Shown here: positions 53,158-62,574 of the stretch, piece by piece
Layout of the letters: each line of letters opens with the position of its first letter
How positions within the stretch are numbered: position 1 is the first letter of the stretch
Assembly (NCBI RefSeq): GCF_901827175.1
Contig: NZ_LR594662.1
Location: 4,712,001 to 4,776,000, forward strand
Direction of reading: 5' to 3'
Source of the DNA: Variovorax sp. RA8
GTDB taxonomy: Bacteria; Pseudomonadota; Gammaproteobacteria; Burkholderiales; Burkholderiaceae_C
DNA: 64,000 nucleotides
Program-made: the position numbers and the translations under genes
Notes under the pieces: model-generated
What the model saw: only the letters and a program-made list of their open reading frames with translations
The model's database searches: none
Told to the model about the DNA's origin: nothing

Positions 53158-54675
53158 CTACTCCAGGCCCAGTTCCTGGATCTTGCGGGTGATGGTGTTG
53201 CGGCCGATGCCGAGCTTCTGCGCTGCCTCGATGCGGCGGCCCCGCGTGTTGGCCAGGGCGGTGAGAATCAGGCGCGACTCGAAGCGGCGCGACAGCGCGT
53301 CCCAGACGTCGTGGCGCCCGGCCGCCAGCAGGCTCTGGGCTTCCTGCTCCAGGCCGCTTTCCCAGCCGGCGACCTGGCCGACGGCGGCAGCCGGGGCCGC
53401 CGGCACAGCGGCCGCGGGGGGGACGGCCGAAGGAGCGGCCGCCTCGCGTTCGGCGAGCGCCGAAGGGGCGGCGCTCGGTGCGGAGAGCGGCGCCTCGACC
53501 GGCGCACCGGCCATCACCTCGGGGGGCAGGTCCTTGGCCTCGATCAGCTGCGCCGGCGCCATCACGGTCAGCCAGTGGCAGATGTTCTCGAGCTGCCGGA
53601 CGTTGCCGGGGAAATCGAAGGTCGACAGCCGCGCCAGCGCCGCGTCAGAAATGCGCTTGGGCTCGACGCCGAGCTGCTTGGCGCTCTGCTGCAGGAAGTG
53701 GCGGGTGAGTGCGGGCACGTCCTCGCCCCGTTCGCGCAAGGCCGGCAGCCGCAGCCGGATGACGTTGAGGCGGTGGAACAGGTCTTCGCGGAAGCCGCCC
53801 TGCTTCACGCGCAGCTCCAGGTCCTGGTGCGTGGCAGCGATCACGCGCACGTTGGCCTTGACCGAGTTATGGCCGCCCACGCGGTAGAAGTGCCCATCGC
53901 TCAGCACGCGCAGCAGGCGCGTCTGCAGGTCGAAGGGCATGTCGCCGATCTCGTCGAGGAAGAGCGTGCCGCCCTCGGCCTGCTCGAAGCGCCCGCGCCG
54001 CATGGTCTGCGCGCCGGTGAAGGCACCGCGTTCGTGGCCGAAGAGCTCGCTCTCGAGCAGGTCCTTCGGGATCGCCGCGGTGTTGATGGCCACGAAGGGC
54101 CCGTTGGCGCGTGGCGAATGCTTGTGCAGCGCGCGCGCGACCAGTTCCTTGCCGCTACCGGACTCGCCGGTGATCAGCACCGTCACGTTGCTCTGCGACA
54201 ACCGCCCGATCGCGCGGAACACGTCCTGCATGGCCGGCGCCTGGCCCAGCATTTCGGGGGTGGCGGCCATGCGCTCCTCGGCCACTTCCTCGCGCTGGCT
54301 CTCGTCGACGGCGCGGCGGATCAGTTCCACGGCGCGCGGCAGGTCGAAGGGCTTGGGGAGGTACTCGAAGGCACCGCCCTGGAAGGCCGAGACAGCGCTG
54401 TCGAGGTCGGAGAAGGCGGTCATGATGATGACCGGCAGGCCGGGATGCTTGGCCTTGATCTTGTCGAGCAGTTCCAGGCCCGAGCCGCCCGGCATGCGGA
54501 TATCGCTCACCAGCACCTGGGGGCCGAGCATCTCGTCGTCGGCCGCGGCTTCGAGCGCGGCGAGCACCTCGCGGGTGTTGGTGAAGCTGCGGGTGGGCAG
54601 GTCCTCGCGCAGCAGCGCTTTTTCCAGCACGAAGCGTATCGATTGGTCGTCATCCACTATCCAGATCGGCTTCAT
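53158..54675 (-). CDS. ntrC: nitrogen regulation response regulator NtrC
   Basis: 505 residues. A receiver domain (acidic triad DDD 8-10, phospho-acceptor Asp58 in LVSDIRMPGG), a sigma-54 AAA+ domain (Walker A GESGSGKE, sigma-54 loop GAFTGA) and a Fis-type HTH at the C-terminus (GRNTITRKIQELGLE). It activates sigma-54 promoters such as glnA under nitrogen limitation after phosphorylation by NtrB. An Ala/Pro-rich linker separates AAA+ and HTH. It lies 20 bp after ntrB in the same operon. Confidence 0.95.
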   Translation of the reverse strand: MKPIWIVDDDQSIRFVLEKALLREDLPTRSFTNTREVLAALEAAADDEMLGPQVLVSDIRMPGGSGLELLDKIKAKHPGLPVIIMTAFSDLDSAVSAFQGGAFEYLPKPFDLPRAVELIRRAVDESQREEVAEERMAATPEMLGQAPAMQDVFRAIGRLSQSNVTVLITGESGSGKELVARALHKHSPRANGPFVAINTAAIPKDLLESELFGHERGAFTGAQTMRRGRFEQAEGGTLFLDEIGDMPFDLQTRLLRVLSDGHFYRVGGHNSVKANVRVIAATHQDLELRVKQGGFREDLFHRLNVIRLRLPALRERGEDVPALTRHFLQQSAKQLGVEPKRISDAALARLSTFDFPGNVRQLENICHWLTVMAPAQLIEAKDLPPEVMAGAPVEAPLSAPSAAPSALAEREAAAPSAVPPAAAVPAAPAAAVGQVAGWESGLEQEAQSLLAAGRHDVWDALSRRFESRLILTALANTRGRRIEAAQKLGIGRNTITRKIQELGLE

Positions 54676-54695
54676 GCAGTTCCTTCTTCCCTGTC

Positions 54696-55772
54696 CTAAG
54701 GCAACGGTATCAATATCTTGAAATCAGTCCGGCCCGGAACACTGTCGCACTCGATCACGCCGTGGTGCTGTTGCACGAAAGTTTGTGCCAGCGTCAATCC
54801 AAGGCCTGTTCCGCCCTCCCTGCCCGACACCAGCGGATAGAAGATGCGGTCCTTGATCGCGTCCGGCACACCCGGTCCATTGTCGATGACATGCAATTCC
54901 AGTGCCAGTCGATACCACTGCTTGTTGAATATCACCTGACGCGCGATGCGGGTCTTGAAGGTGATGCGCGCGTCGCCGGCCGCGCGCCGCTCGGCGAGCG
55001 CCTGCGCCGCGTTGTGAACGATGTTGAGCGTGGCCTGAATGAGTTGCTCGCGGTCGCCGCGAAACTCCGGAATCGATACGTCGAAGTCGCGCTCGATATG
55101 CAGGTCGCGCGGGAACTCGGCGAGGATCACCGAACGCACGCGCTCGCAGACTTCGTGGATGTTGACGTCGCCGACCACGTGCGGGCGGCGGTGCGGCGCC
55201 AGCAGGCGATCGACGAGGGTCTGCAGGCGATCGGCCTCGTGGATGATGACCTGCGTGTACTCGACCAGGTCGCGCGACTCCACCTCCATCTGCAGCAGCT
55301 GCGCCGCGCCGCGAATGCCGCCCAGCGGGTTCTTGATTTCGTGCGCGAGGTTGCGGATCAGCTCCTTGTTCGCCTGCGCCTGGTCGAGCAGGCGCTCCTC
55401 GCGGTCCTGCCGCACTTGCTGCTCGAGTGGCGACATCTCGATGATCAGCTCGCCCTTGCGATCGCCCTGCGCGAGCGTCACCTGCACGGGCATCAGCTCG
55501 TGGTTGACGCGGCGCAGGAAGGCCTCGTAGCGCAGCGTGGCGAAGTCGTTGCTGCGCGCGCCGTCGATGGCGGTGCGCAGCACCTGGGGTTCGTGGAAGC
55601 AGGCGCCGAACTGCGAGCCTTCGAGCGTACGGCGCGAGGTGCCCAGCGCGTCCTCGAGGCCAGCATTGGCGAAGAGCACCGAGCCGTCGGTGCGCACCAC
55701 CGCGATCAGCGTGGAAAGGAGGTCGAAAGCCTGGAAGCGCTTGGCGGCGGCAGCGGACTTGCCGAAGGCCAT
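54696..55772 (-). CDS. ntrB: nitrogen sensor kinase NtrB
   Basis: 358 residues without transmembrane segments. An N-terminal PAS domain (about 15-80), a dimerisation/phospho-acceptor helix with His144 in NLAHEIKNPLGGIRGA, and a HATPase domain (IVHNAAQAL, VIDNGPGVP, GTGLGLTLAQ). It is the cytosolic partner of NtrC, controlled by PII. Its ATG shares one base with the stop of the upstream small secreted protein gene (TGATG). Confidence 0.94.
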   Translation of the reverse strand: MAFGKSAAAAKRFQAFDLLSTLIAVVRTDGSVLFANAGLEDALGTSRRTLEGSQFGACFHEPQVLRTAIDGARSNDFATLRYEAFLRRVNHELMPVQVTLAQGDRKGELIIEMSPLEQQVRQDREERLLDQAQANKELIRNLAHEIKNPLGGIRGAAQLLQMEVESRDLVEYTQVIIHEADRLQTLVDRLLAPHRRPHVVGDVNIHEVCERVRSVILAEFPRDLHIERDFDVSIPEFRGDREQLIQATLNIVHNAAQALAERRAAGDARITFKTRIARQVIFNKQWYRLALELHVIDNGPGVPDAIKDRIFYPLVSGREGGTGLGLTLAQTFVQQHHGVIECDSVPGRTDFKILIPLP

Positions 55773-56278
55773 CAGCGCGTGGCCGGCAGCCGGCCGATTT
55801 CCCGGCGGATGCCGGCGATGTCGCTCTCGTTACGGGCGATCTCGGCCTTCATCTCGGCCACGCGGTCGAGGTACTTCTGGTAGTTGCGGGACTCGCTGCC
55901 CTGCTTCTCGGGCTCGCCGTTGTTGTATTCCCTGAGCAGCTGGGCCTGGCGCTCCTCGGCCTTCTTGAGCTCGGACTCCAGCACCGAGCGGGCTTCGCCG
56001 TCGCGGGCGCGCTGGTCGACGCTTTCGACACGCGGGCTGCCGGCAGGGGCCCGCACGGCGCCACCGCTGCTGGGGGCGGCCGCAGCGACCGGCCGGCTTC
56101 CCTGCACCACGGTCACGTTGCCGCCTTCCATGACCTTGCAGCCGCGTTGCTGGGCCATGGCTGCGTTGTTGGTGTATTCGTTGCCGCAGCGCCAGACGCG
56201 TTCCTGCTGCGCCTGGGCCTGCATGTGAACGCCGGCCGCTGCCATGGCGGCCAGCAGGTAAACGAAAGAAGTCTTCAT
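55772..56278 (-). CDS. small secreted DUF4124-type protein with coiled coil
   Basis: 168 residues. A cleavable-looking signal peptide (MKTSFVYLLAAMAAAGVHMQ) is followed by WRCGNEYTN, the short Cys-containing motif of DUF4124-like periplasmic proteins (second Cys in QRGCKV), and a charged coiled coil near residues 100-160. Function unknown. It sits between glnA and ntrB, a position seen in related betaproteobacteria as far as I recall, and is coupled to ntrB. Confidence 0.72.
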   Translation of the reverse strand: MKTSFVYLLAAMAAAGVHMQAQAQQERVWRCGNEYTNNAAMAQQRGCKVMEGGNVTVVQGSRPVAAAAPSSGGAVRAPAGSPRVESVDQRARDGEARSVLESELKKAEERQAQLLREYNNGEPEKQGSESRNYQKYLDRVAEMKAEIARNESDIAGIRREIGRLPATR

Positions 56279-56359
56279 GATCATCGTATGAAAAGTGGGC
56301 AACCGGATGGCATTTTCATGCAATTCGATGGCGCCGCCACGGGGGGCCATCGCCCCAAG

Positions 56360-56388
56360 AAAAAAGGACGGCAAGCCGTCCTTTATTT
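56360..56388 (-). terminator. intrinsic terminator of glnA
   Basis: GGACGGC (56366-56372) and GCCGTCC (56375-56381) form a perfect 7-bp stem with a two-base loop; on the minus strand it is followed by six T. It lies 32 bp after the glnA stop and before the small secreted protein gene. Confidence 0.88.
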
Positions 56389-56419
56389 CACCGAAAGGCG
56401 CCCGGGAGGGGCGATGCCC

Positions 56420-57835
56420 TTACAGGGAGTAGTACATGTCGAACTCGACCGGGTGCGTGGCCATGCGGAAGCGCGTGACTTCCTGCATCTTGAGGTCGAT
56501 ATAGGCGTCGATGTAGGCATCGGTGAACACGCCGCCCTTGGTCAGGAACGCACGGTCCTTGTCGAGGTAGTCGAGCGCCTGGTCGAGGCTGTGGCAAACG
56601 GTCGGGATCAGCGCGTCTTCTTCCGGGGGCAGGTGGTAGAGGTCCTTGCTGGCGGCCTCGCCCGGATGGATCTTGTTCTCGACGCCGTCCAGGCCGGCCA
56701 TCAGCATGGCGGCGAAGCCGAGGTAGGGGTTCATCATCGGATCGGGGAAGCGCGCCTCGACGCGGCGGCCCTTCGGGTTGGCCACGAAGGGGATGCGGAT
56801 GGAAGCCGAGCGGTTCTTGGCCGAGTAGGCCAGCTTGACCGGGGCTTCGAAGCCGGGCACCAGGCGCTTGTAGCTGTTGGTGCCAGGGTTGGTGATGGCG
56901 TTCAGCGCGCGGGCATGCTTGATGATGCCGCCGATGTAGTGCAGCGCGAAGTCGCTCAGGCCCGCGTAGCCGTCGCCGGCAAACAGGTTCTTGCCGTCCT
57001 TCCAGACCGACTGGTGCACATGCATGCCGGAGCCGTTGTCGCCGACGATGGGCTTGGGCATGAAGGTCGCGGTCTTGCCATAGGCGTGGGCCACGTTGTG
57101 GATCACGTACTTCTGCAGCTGGACCCAGTCGGCGCGCTGGATCAGCGTGCTGAACTTGGTGCCGAGCTCCATCTGGCCGGCGTTCGCCACTTCGTGGTGA
57201 TGCACTTCGACCGGGATGCCCAGCGACTCGAGCACCAGGCACATTTCGGAGCGCATGTCCTGGAAGCTGTCGACCGGCGGGACGGGGAAGTAGCCGCCCT
57301 TGACCGCCGGGCGGTGGCCCGTGTTGCCGTGCTCGAACTCCTTGCCGGTGTTCCACGAGGCCTCTTCGGACTCGATCTTGACGAAGCAGCCGGACATGTC
57401 GTTCTGCCAGCGCACGCCGTCGAAGACGAAGAACTCGGGCTCCGGCCCGAAGAAGGCGGTGTCGCCCAGGCCGGAAGCCTTCATGTAGGCCTCGGCACGC
57501 TTGGCCAGGGAGCGCGGATCGCGCTCATAGGGCTTGCCGTCGGTGGGGTCGACCACGTCGCAGGTCAGGATCAGGGTGGTCTCTTCGAAGAAGGGGTCGA
57601 TGTTGGCCGTGTTCGGATCGGGCATGAGCAGCATGTCCGAGGCCTCGATGCCCTTCCAACCGGCGATCGACGAGCCGTCGAAGGCGTGACCGTCGTTGAA
57701 CTTGCCCTCGTCGAAGTGCGAGACCGGCACGGTCACGTGCTGCTCTTTACCGCGGGTGTCGGTGAATCGAAAGTCGACGAACTTGACCTCGTTTTCCTTG
57801 ACGAGTTTCAGTACATCGGCGACGGTCTTAGCCAT
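56420..57835 (-). CDS. glnA: glutamine synthetase, type I
   Basis: 471 residues, the standard GSI length, making glutamine from glutamate, ammonia and ATP. Seen: [13 protein letters not shown], metal/ATP site blocks [31 protein letters not shown], and the adenylylation loop DLYHLPPEE with Tyr400, so activity is likely controlled by GlnE adenylylation. ATG 57835 is the first Met before [10 protein letters not shown] sigma-54-type promoter lies about 50-65 bp upstream, and an intrinsic terminator ends the gene. Confidence 0.96.
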   Translation of the reverse strand: MAKTVADVLKLVKENEVKFVDFRFTDTRGKEQHVTVPVSHFDEGKFNDGHAFDGSSIAGWKGIEASDMLLMPDPNTANIDPFFEETTLILTCDVVDPTDGKPYERDPRSLAKRAEAYMKASGLGDTAFFGPEPEFFVFDGVRWQNDMSGCFVKIESEEASWNTGKEFEHGNTGHRPAVKGGYFPVPPVDSFQDMRSEMCLVLESLGIPVEVHHHEVANAGQMELGTKFSTLIQRADWVQLQKYVIHNVAHAYGKTATFMPKPIVGDNGSGMHVHQSVWKDGKNLFAGDGYAGLSDFALHYIGGIIKHARALNAITNPGTNSYKRLVPGFEAPVKLAYSAKNRSASIRIPFVANPKGRRVEARFPDPMMNPYLGFAAMLMAGLDGVENKIHPGEAASKDLYHLPPEEDALIPTVCHSLDQALDYLDKDRAFLTKGGVFTDAYIDAYIDLKMQEVTRFRMATHPVEFDMYYSL

Positions 57836-57885
57836 CAGGCTTCTCCTAGGATTGGTAGTGGTTGGAAATACAGCGGGGATCGAGA

Positions 57886-57901
57886 TGCAGTTTCTGTGCC
57901 A
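57886..57901 (-). promoter_or_regulatory. sigma-54-type promoter of glnA
   Basis: On the minus strand TGGCACAGAAACTGCA has the GG and GC dinucleotides of the -24 and -12 elements with exactly ten bases between them. Further upstream are GGTGC (57972-57976) and GCACC (57990-57994) words resembling NtrC half-sites. It fits NtrC-dependent control of glnA. Confidence 0.7.
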
Positions 57902-57984
57902 TTGTCGGGGGCATGAAGGGCCATTCAACCCCCGGCGGTGCGCCCAAAAACAGGCAAGTTGTAACCAAACTGGTGCCTGGCAAA

Positions 57985-58785
57985 TCAACGCACCAATTCA
58001 GGGCCTAGGCGCGCATTAAAACTGTGCAAGCCCTCGCGCAGCTGCGAATAGGCCGCATCGACGCGCTGGGGGTCCCCCTTGACGCCGAGCTCGATGTGAC
58101 GGCCGTACTCGGCGTGGTCGACGCTGGGCAGGCTGAAGACCTTGATGCCCGGATGCGCGCGCTCGACGGCCTCCATCAGCGGCGTGAGCGTGGCTTCCAT
58201 GGTCCCGTAGACGATCACCGACTTCTCGACCGAGCGGTGGTGGCCGAACAGGTGGCCGTAGCGTTCGTCGAGCACCGACTCGATCATCGGCCAGGCCATG
58301 ACGGGGAAGCCGGGGACGAAATGCACGTCAGCCACGCTGAAGCCGGGAATCTTGTTGTAGGGGTTGCGGATGATCCTGGCCCCGAGCGGGAACACGCCCA
58401 TGTTGAGGCGATGGATGTTGTCGGGGCGGTCCGGCTCGTAGATGGTGCCCTGCTCGCGCGCCGTATCCTGCATGCGTTCCCGGATCAGGGCCTCGGCCTC
58501 GGGATGCAGGGCCAGCGGCACGCCCAGCGCCGCGGCCGCGCACTGGCGCGTGTGATCGTCGGGCGTGGCGCCGATGCCGCCGGTGGAGAACACGATGTCG
58601 CCCGAGGCGAAGGCGCGGCCCAGCGCAGCCGTGATGCGGGTCGGCTCATCGCCGACGTATTCGGCCCAGGCCAGTTGCAGGCCGCGGGCGGCGAGCAGCT
58701 CGATCAGTTTGGGCATGTGCTTGTCGGCGCGCTTGCCCGAGAGGATCTCGTCGCCGACGACGAGCAGGCCGATGAGACGGGTCAT
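57985..58785 (-). CDS. CinA N-terminal (molybdopterin-binding-like) protein
   Basis: 266 residues with the MoaB/MogA-like fold of the CinA N-terminal domain: [35 protein letters not shown], and [14 protein letters not shown]. It lacks the nicotinamide-nucleotide amidase domain of full CinA, so it may be an FAD/ADP-ribose pyrophosphatase-like enzyme or have another role. Its start overlaps the EI24 gene's stop by 4 bp. Confidence 0.82.
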   Translation of the reverse strand: MTRLIGLLVVGDEILSGKRADKHMPKLIELLAARGLQLAWAEYVGDEPTRITAALGRAFASGDIVFSTGGIGATPDDHTRQCAAAALGVPLALHPEAEALIRERMQDTAREQGTIYEPDRPDNIHRLNMGVFPLGARIIRNPYNKIPGFSVADVHFVPGFPVMAWPMIESVLDERYGHLFGHHRSVEKSVIVYGTMEATLTPLMEAVERAHPGIKVFSLPSVDHAEYGRHIELGVKGDPQRVDAAYSQLREGLHSFNARLGPELVR

Positions 58786-59654
58786 GGAGCACCCCATTGG
58801 GTTGCGACAGCGCGGGCGTCCGCCGCCTCGGCCGTCGTGGTGGGAAGGGCCGCTGCCGCACGCTGCGCCCGCAGCTTGGCCAGCGCATCCAGGCAGTAGT
58901 GCGAGAACCAGAGCGCGGAAAACGCGAACACCAGCGTATAGATCCAGATCGCGAGCGGCGCCAGCACCAGGAAGGCAGCGACGAAGAGCAGCCCGGACGC
59001 CCAGACGATGCTGGGCGCGGCGCCCAGGTAGCCGCACAGCACGCCGATGCCGAGCAGGGGCAGCCGGTGGGCGCGCAGCAGGGTTGCACGCTCCTCGGGG
59101 CTCGCATGCTCTGCGAGGGCGTCGAAACTCATCACGCGGTAGGTCAGCCAGCCCCAGATCAGCGGCGGCAGGATCAGCACCAGCGGCGGGATCAGCCACA
59201 GCGGCATCGAAACCACCAGCGCGAGCAGCGCCAGCACCGTCAGGCCCAGCGAGCGGAACACGCTGCCGACGAAGGAAGCGCCCTTCTTCTCCTCCAGCGC
59301 CGGGAAGCGGCGCTCGGCCACCAGTCGCGTCAGCGCCGGCGCCATCAGGCCGGAGACGACCAGCAGCGCCACCACCACGAGCAACGGCGTCGCGGCGATC
59401 ACCACCACCATCGGCGCGACCACGGAGGTGACGTCGCCGGAGAACAACCGACCGATCCAGCCCCAAAAACTGGCCAGCAGCGGCCAGGCCTCGAGCGCCC
59501 CCCGGGTCCAGGCAACCGTGGCGTCCCAGTAGAAGTAACCGAGCAGCGCCGCCAGCACCACCATGAGCCCGAGCGGGAGCAGCGACAGCACGATCACCCG
59601 CGGGTGCATGCAATAGGCAACCGATCGCCAGAAGGAGTCGAGGAGGAGACGCAT
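58782..59654 (-). CDS. EI24-domain inner-membrane protein
   Basis: 290 residues with about six transmembrane segments (VIVLSLLPLGLMVVLAALLG, VVAPMVVVIAATPLLVVVAL, LTVLALLALVVSMPLWL and others) and the PALEEKKGASFVGSVFRSL loop typical of EI24/CysZ-like proteins. CysZ-type members move sulfate, but this one is larger and its function is open. It is the first gene of a two-gene operon with the CinA-N gene. Confidence 0.78.
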   Translation of the reverse strand: MRLLLDSFWRSVAYCMHPRVIVLSLLPLGLMVVLAALLGYFYWDATVAWTRGALEAWPLLASFWGWIGRLFSGDVTSVVAPMVVVIAATPLLVVVALLVVSGLMAPALTRLVAERRFPALEEKKGASFVGSVFRSLGLTVLALLALVVSMPLWLIPPLVLILPPLIWGWLTYRVMSFDALAEHASPEERATLLRAHRLPLLGIGVLCGYLGAAPSIVWASGLLFVAAFLVLAPLAIWIYTLVFAFSALWFSHYCLDALAKLRAQRAAAALPTTTAEAADARAVATQWGAP

Positions 59655-59776
59655 CGGGGGCAGAGGATAACGCCAGCGCGTGAACGCCGGCTCAGTGACC
59701 CTCGCATGAGCCGCGTGGCGCTTCGAAGGCGAACAGCACCGTCGCCGAAGGCGAAGGTGCTCCAGTGCGCCCTTGT

Positions 59777-60748
59777 TCAGCCGCGGCCGGCCAGGCGCTT
59801 CAGGCCCAGCCACTGCTGCGACCAGAAGCCGCGGCCGTAATCCCGCAGGCGGCCATGCGCATCGGGCTCGACCTGGTCGCGCACGCCCGTCGGGTCGTAA
59901 CGCTCCTCGAAATTGACGGTGCGAAAGAGCATGTCCCACCACGGCAGCAGCACGCCGAAGTTCTGGCCACCGAGCGTGCGCGGGCCCTTCGATTCGTGGC
60001 CGATGCCGATGCTGTGGTGCACGCGATGAAAGCGCGGGCTGATCCAGAGCCGCTCGCCGAGCGCGCCGAAGCTCCAGCGCAGGTTGGCATGCTGCAGGCT
60101 CTCGCTGAGTTGCGTGAAGGCGACGATGGCGATGAACTGCCCCGGCGCCACGCCGATCAGCTGGGCCACCACGACGATGATCGAGTCGTGGATGAGGTCG
60201 TCGAGCAGGTGGTTGCGGTTGTCGCTCCACATGGTCATCTGGCGCTGCGAGTGGTGCAGCGAATGCAGCGCCCACCACCAGTTGAAGCGGTGCTGTCCGC
60301 GGTGGATGAGGTACTCGACGAAATCCAGCACCACCAGGTAGATGGCGAAGGCGACCCAGGGAATGTCGGTCAGGCCCGGCCAGAGCTGGTCGAGGTGGAC
60401 GGAGCCCCACCCCGCCGCACGCACCGCGCCCAGCACCTCGTCGAACAGCGGATCGACCGCGAAGAACATGGCCAGGCGAAACAAGCCCAGCCGATGGATC
60501 AGCGTATAGAGGACGTCGGTGCGGATGGCCGGCCGGTCGACCACCGGCTCGGCCGGGCGCCATCGCTGCAGCGGCCCGATGAGCGCGACCAGCACGCCGA
60601 TCTGGATCAGCCCGACCAACAGCCAGCCCGTGCCGTCGAAGGCGTCCTCGACCCAGCCGCCGAGGCCGACGGCGTAGACCAGCGGCTGCACCGCGGCTTC
60701 GAAGAGCCACTGCTGCACGTTGGCGAAGATGTCGGTCATCCAGTCCAT
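59777..60748 (-). CDS. sterol desaturase/fatty acid hydroxylase family membrane protein
   Basis: 323 residues with several membrane helices and the clustered His motifs of the di-iron hydroxylase superfamily: EYLIHRGQH, WALHSLHHS and RFHRVHH. These ligate two irons at the cytosolic face and oxidise lipids. The substrate in bacteria is mostly unknown; hopanoid, ornithine-lipid or carotenoid-like substrates occur. The Met at 60748 (MDWMTD) is preferred; a longer frame to 60793 would overlap the next gene's end. Confidence 0.82.
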   Translation of the reverse strand: MDWMTDIFANVQQWLFEAAVQPLVYAVGLGGWVEDAFDGTGWLLVGLIQIGVLVALIGPLQRWRPAEPVVDRPAIRTDVLYTLIHRLGLFRLAMFFAVDPLFDEVLGAVRAAGWGSVHLDQLWPGLTDIPWVAFAIYLVVLDFVEYLIHRGQHRFNWWWALHSLHHSQRQMTMWSDNRNHLLDDLIHDSIIVVVAQLIGVAPGQFIAIVAFTQLSESLQHANLRWSFGALGERLWISPRFHRVHHSIGIGHESKGPRTLGGQNFGVLLPWWDMLFRTVNFEERYDPTGVRDQVEPDAHGRLRDYGRGFWSQQWLGLKRLAGRG

Positions 60749-60767
60749 CGGCACAGTACCACGCGAT

Positions 60768-61568
60768 TCAGGAATGCGATGCGATCCAGGCACGATAGGC
60801 CGGATGCTGGCGCAGCGTCTTGAAGCAGAAGCCTTTGGCCTTGAGCCCGACGATCAAGGGTTCCAGCACCGCCGGCGCCCATGGATCCTTGCGCGACCAG
60901 ATGCCCAAGTGCGCGACGAGGATGTCGCCAGGTCGAATGCCATCGAGGGCCTGTTGCAGCAGCTTTTCGTTGCTGAATTTCTCGCTCGGCAGCTCGTCGC
61001 CCAGGAAGCCGGCCGGCGACCAGCCCACGTGCTCATAGCCGCAAGCCTTGGCCGCCGCCAGCAGCTTGGGCGAGGTCTTGCCGCCCGGGGCCCGGAACAG
61101 CGGCAGCGGCTTCTTGCCGGTGATGTGCTGCAGCCGATCGGAGGCCTTGACGATGTCTGCACAGTACTGCTCCGCATCCCAGGTGAACTGCCGTCCGGCG
61201 AAGGCACCGGACGAGGGCTGGATGCGAAAGCGCGGCGCGATGCCCTTGATGTCGCCTCGCCAGTAGGCGTGATCGTAGGTGTGGGAGGCGAATTCATGGC
61301 CCTCGGCCGCCCTCGCCTTCCACCACGGCGCCCACTGGCTGTCCAGGCTGTCGCCGCCCGTCTGGGTGCGCTCGGCCGCGGCGAAGAAGGTAACGCGCAC
61401 GTCCTGGCGCCTGAGCACATCCGCCACCAGCGGCGCCACCCCCATGTGGCCGGTGTCGAAGCTCAGGTAGACCGGCTTGGCGCAGTTGCCTTGCGCGAGG
61501 GCGCCGGCGGGCGCGACGGCCACTGCAAGAAGAAGGAAGAAAGCGGCCGCGGCCCTAGCGCTTTGCAT
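60768..61568 (-). CDS. secreted polysaccharide deacetylase
   Basis: 266 residues with a signal peptide (ARAAAAFFLLLAVAVAPAGA) and a NodB-type deacetylase domain: YLSFDTGHMG (motif 1, with D-T-G where Asp pairs usually lie), HEFASHTYDH (motif 2 with metal His), FRAPGGKTSP (motif 3), and ILVAHLGIW (late motif). It would deacetylate N-acetylated sugars in the periplasm. It starts inside the end of the beta-propeller gene (14-bp overlap). Confidence 0.85.
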   Translation of the reverse strand: MQSARAAAAFFLLLAVAVAPAGALAQGNCAKPVYLSFDTGHMGVAPLVADVLRRQDVRVTFFAAAERTQTGGDSLDSQWAPWWKARAAEGHEFASHTYDHAYWRGDIKGIAPRFRIQPSSGAFAGRQFTWDAEQYCADIVKASDRLQHITGKKPLPLFRAPGGKTSPKLLAAAKACGYEHVGWSPAGFLGDELPSEKFSNEKLLQQALDGIRPGDILVAHLGIWSRKDPWAPAVLEPLIVGLKAKGFCFKTLRQHPAYRAWIASHS

Positions 61569-62571
61569 GATCCAGGGTCCAGACGCCGTGGGGCGAGCGG
61601 CCGACGGGCACCTGCCTCACCACCTTGTGGCCTGCCAGGTCGACCACGCTGAGCTTTTTGGCCCAGCGCGAGGTCACGTAGAGCGTCTTGCCGTCGGCCG
61701 AGACATCCATGCAGTCGGGTCCGCCGGGCACCGGGTAGGTGTCGACGACCTGCAGGGTCTGCAGGTCGATGCGGCTGATGCTGTTGGCCACGCGGTTGCT
61801 GACGAAAACGCTGCGGCCGTCGCCGGCCGAGCGGAAGGCATGGGCGCCCTTGCCGGTCGGGATCTTGCCGACCTGCTTGGGCTGCGGCCCCGCGACGTCG
61901 AAGACCTGCACGCCGTCGCTGCCGGTGAGCCCCACCAGCAGGGTCTTGCCGTCGTGGATCCCGAAGATGTCGGCGGGCATCGGCCCGGTAGGGGTGCGCC
62001 AGCGGATGGTCTGGGTGGCCAGGTCGACGGCGACCAGCTCGTCGCTGTCCTGCATGGTCACGTAGGCAGTGGTGCTCTTGCCGTCGATCCAGATGTGGCT
62101 CGGTGTCTTGCCCGACGGGATGCGCTTGACCAGCTTGGGCTCCTTGCCGTCCCAGCGGTAGATATCGACATGGTTGAGCCGGTTGCCGGCTGTGACGAAC
62201 CACTTCATGTCCGGCGAGAAGCGCAGGTGATACGGATCGATGATGCCGTAGACCACGCGCTGAACCTCCGCCGTACGGGGATTGAGGAAGGTCAGCGAAT
62301 CGCCCGCCGAGTTGGCGACGATCAGCGAGCTCTCGTCGGGCGAGAGGTAGAGATGATGCGGCTCCTTGCCGGTCGGGATGCGCTGCTTCTCGCTCCAGTT
62401 GGCCGGATCGATCACGCTCACCGTGGCATCGAGCGAATTGAGCACGAAGACCGGTGGCGGCTCGGCAGCCAGCGAAGGCAGCGCCAGGCAGGCAAACAAA
62501 AAGGCCGCAAAAAGGCGGCCTGGGACGGAGAACTTGAAGCGCAAGGGGGACGTTCCGGAAGAAGGCTTCAA
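61555..62571 (-). CDS. secreted YncE-like seven-bladed beta-propeller protein
   Basis: 338 residues. A signal peptide (LFAAFLFACLALPSLA) is followed by repeated blades with YVTSRWAKKLSVVDLAG, HHLYLSPDESSLIVANS and HAFRSAGDGRSVFVSNR, the pattern of YVTN/cytochrome D1-like propellers. Function unknown; such proteins are periplasmic scaffolds or binding proteins. It is probably co-transcribed with the deacetylase downstream and may share its polysaccharide task, which is inference. Confidence 0.82.
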   Translation of the reverse strand: MKPSSGTSPLRFKFSVPGRLFAAFLFACLALPSLAAEPPPVFVLNSLDATVSVIDPANWSEKQRIPTGKEPHHLYLSPDESSLIVANSAGDSLTFLNPRTAEVQRVVYGIIDPYHLRFSPDMKWFVTAGNRLNHVDIYRWDGKEPKLVKRIPSGKTPSHIWIDGKSTTAYVTMQDSDELVAVDLATQTIRWRTPTGPMPADIFGIHDGKTLLVGLTGSDGVQVFDVAGPQPKQVGKIPTGKGAHAFRSAGDGRSVFVSNRVANSISRIDLQTLQVVDTYPVPGGPDCMDVSADGKTLYVTSRWAKKLSVVDLAGHKVVRQVPVGRSPHGVWTLDHAKR

Positions 62572-62574
62572 ATT

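Noticed and set aside
62490..62530. A-rich hairpin GGCCGC/GCGGCC that looks like a terminator
   Set aside because: It lies inside the signal-peptide coding region of the beta-propeller gene, where it encodes FAAFLFAC.
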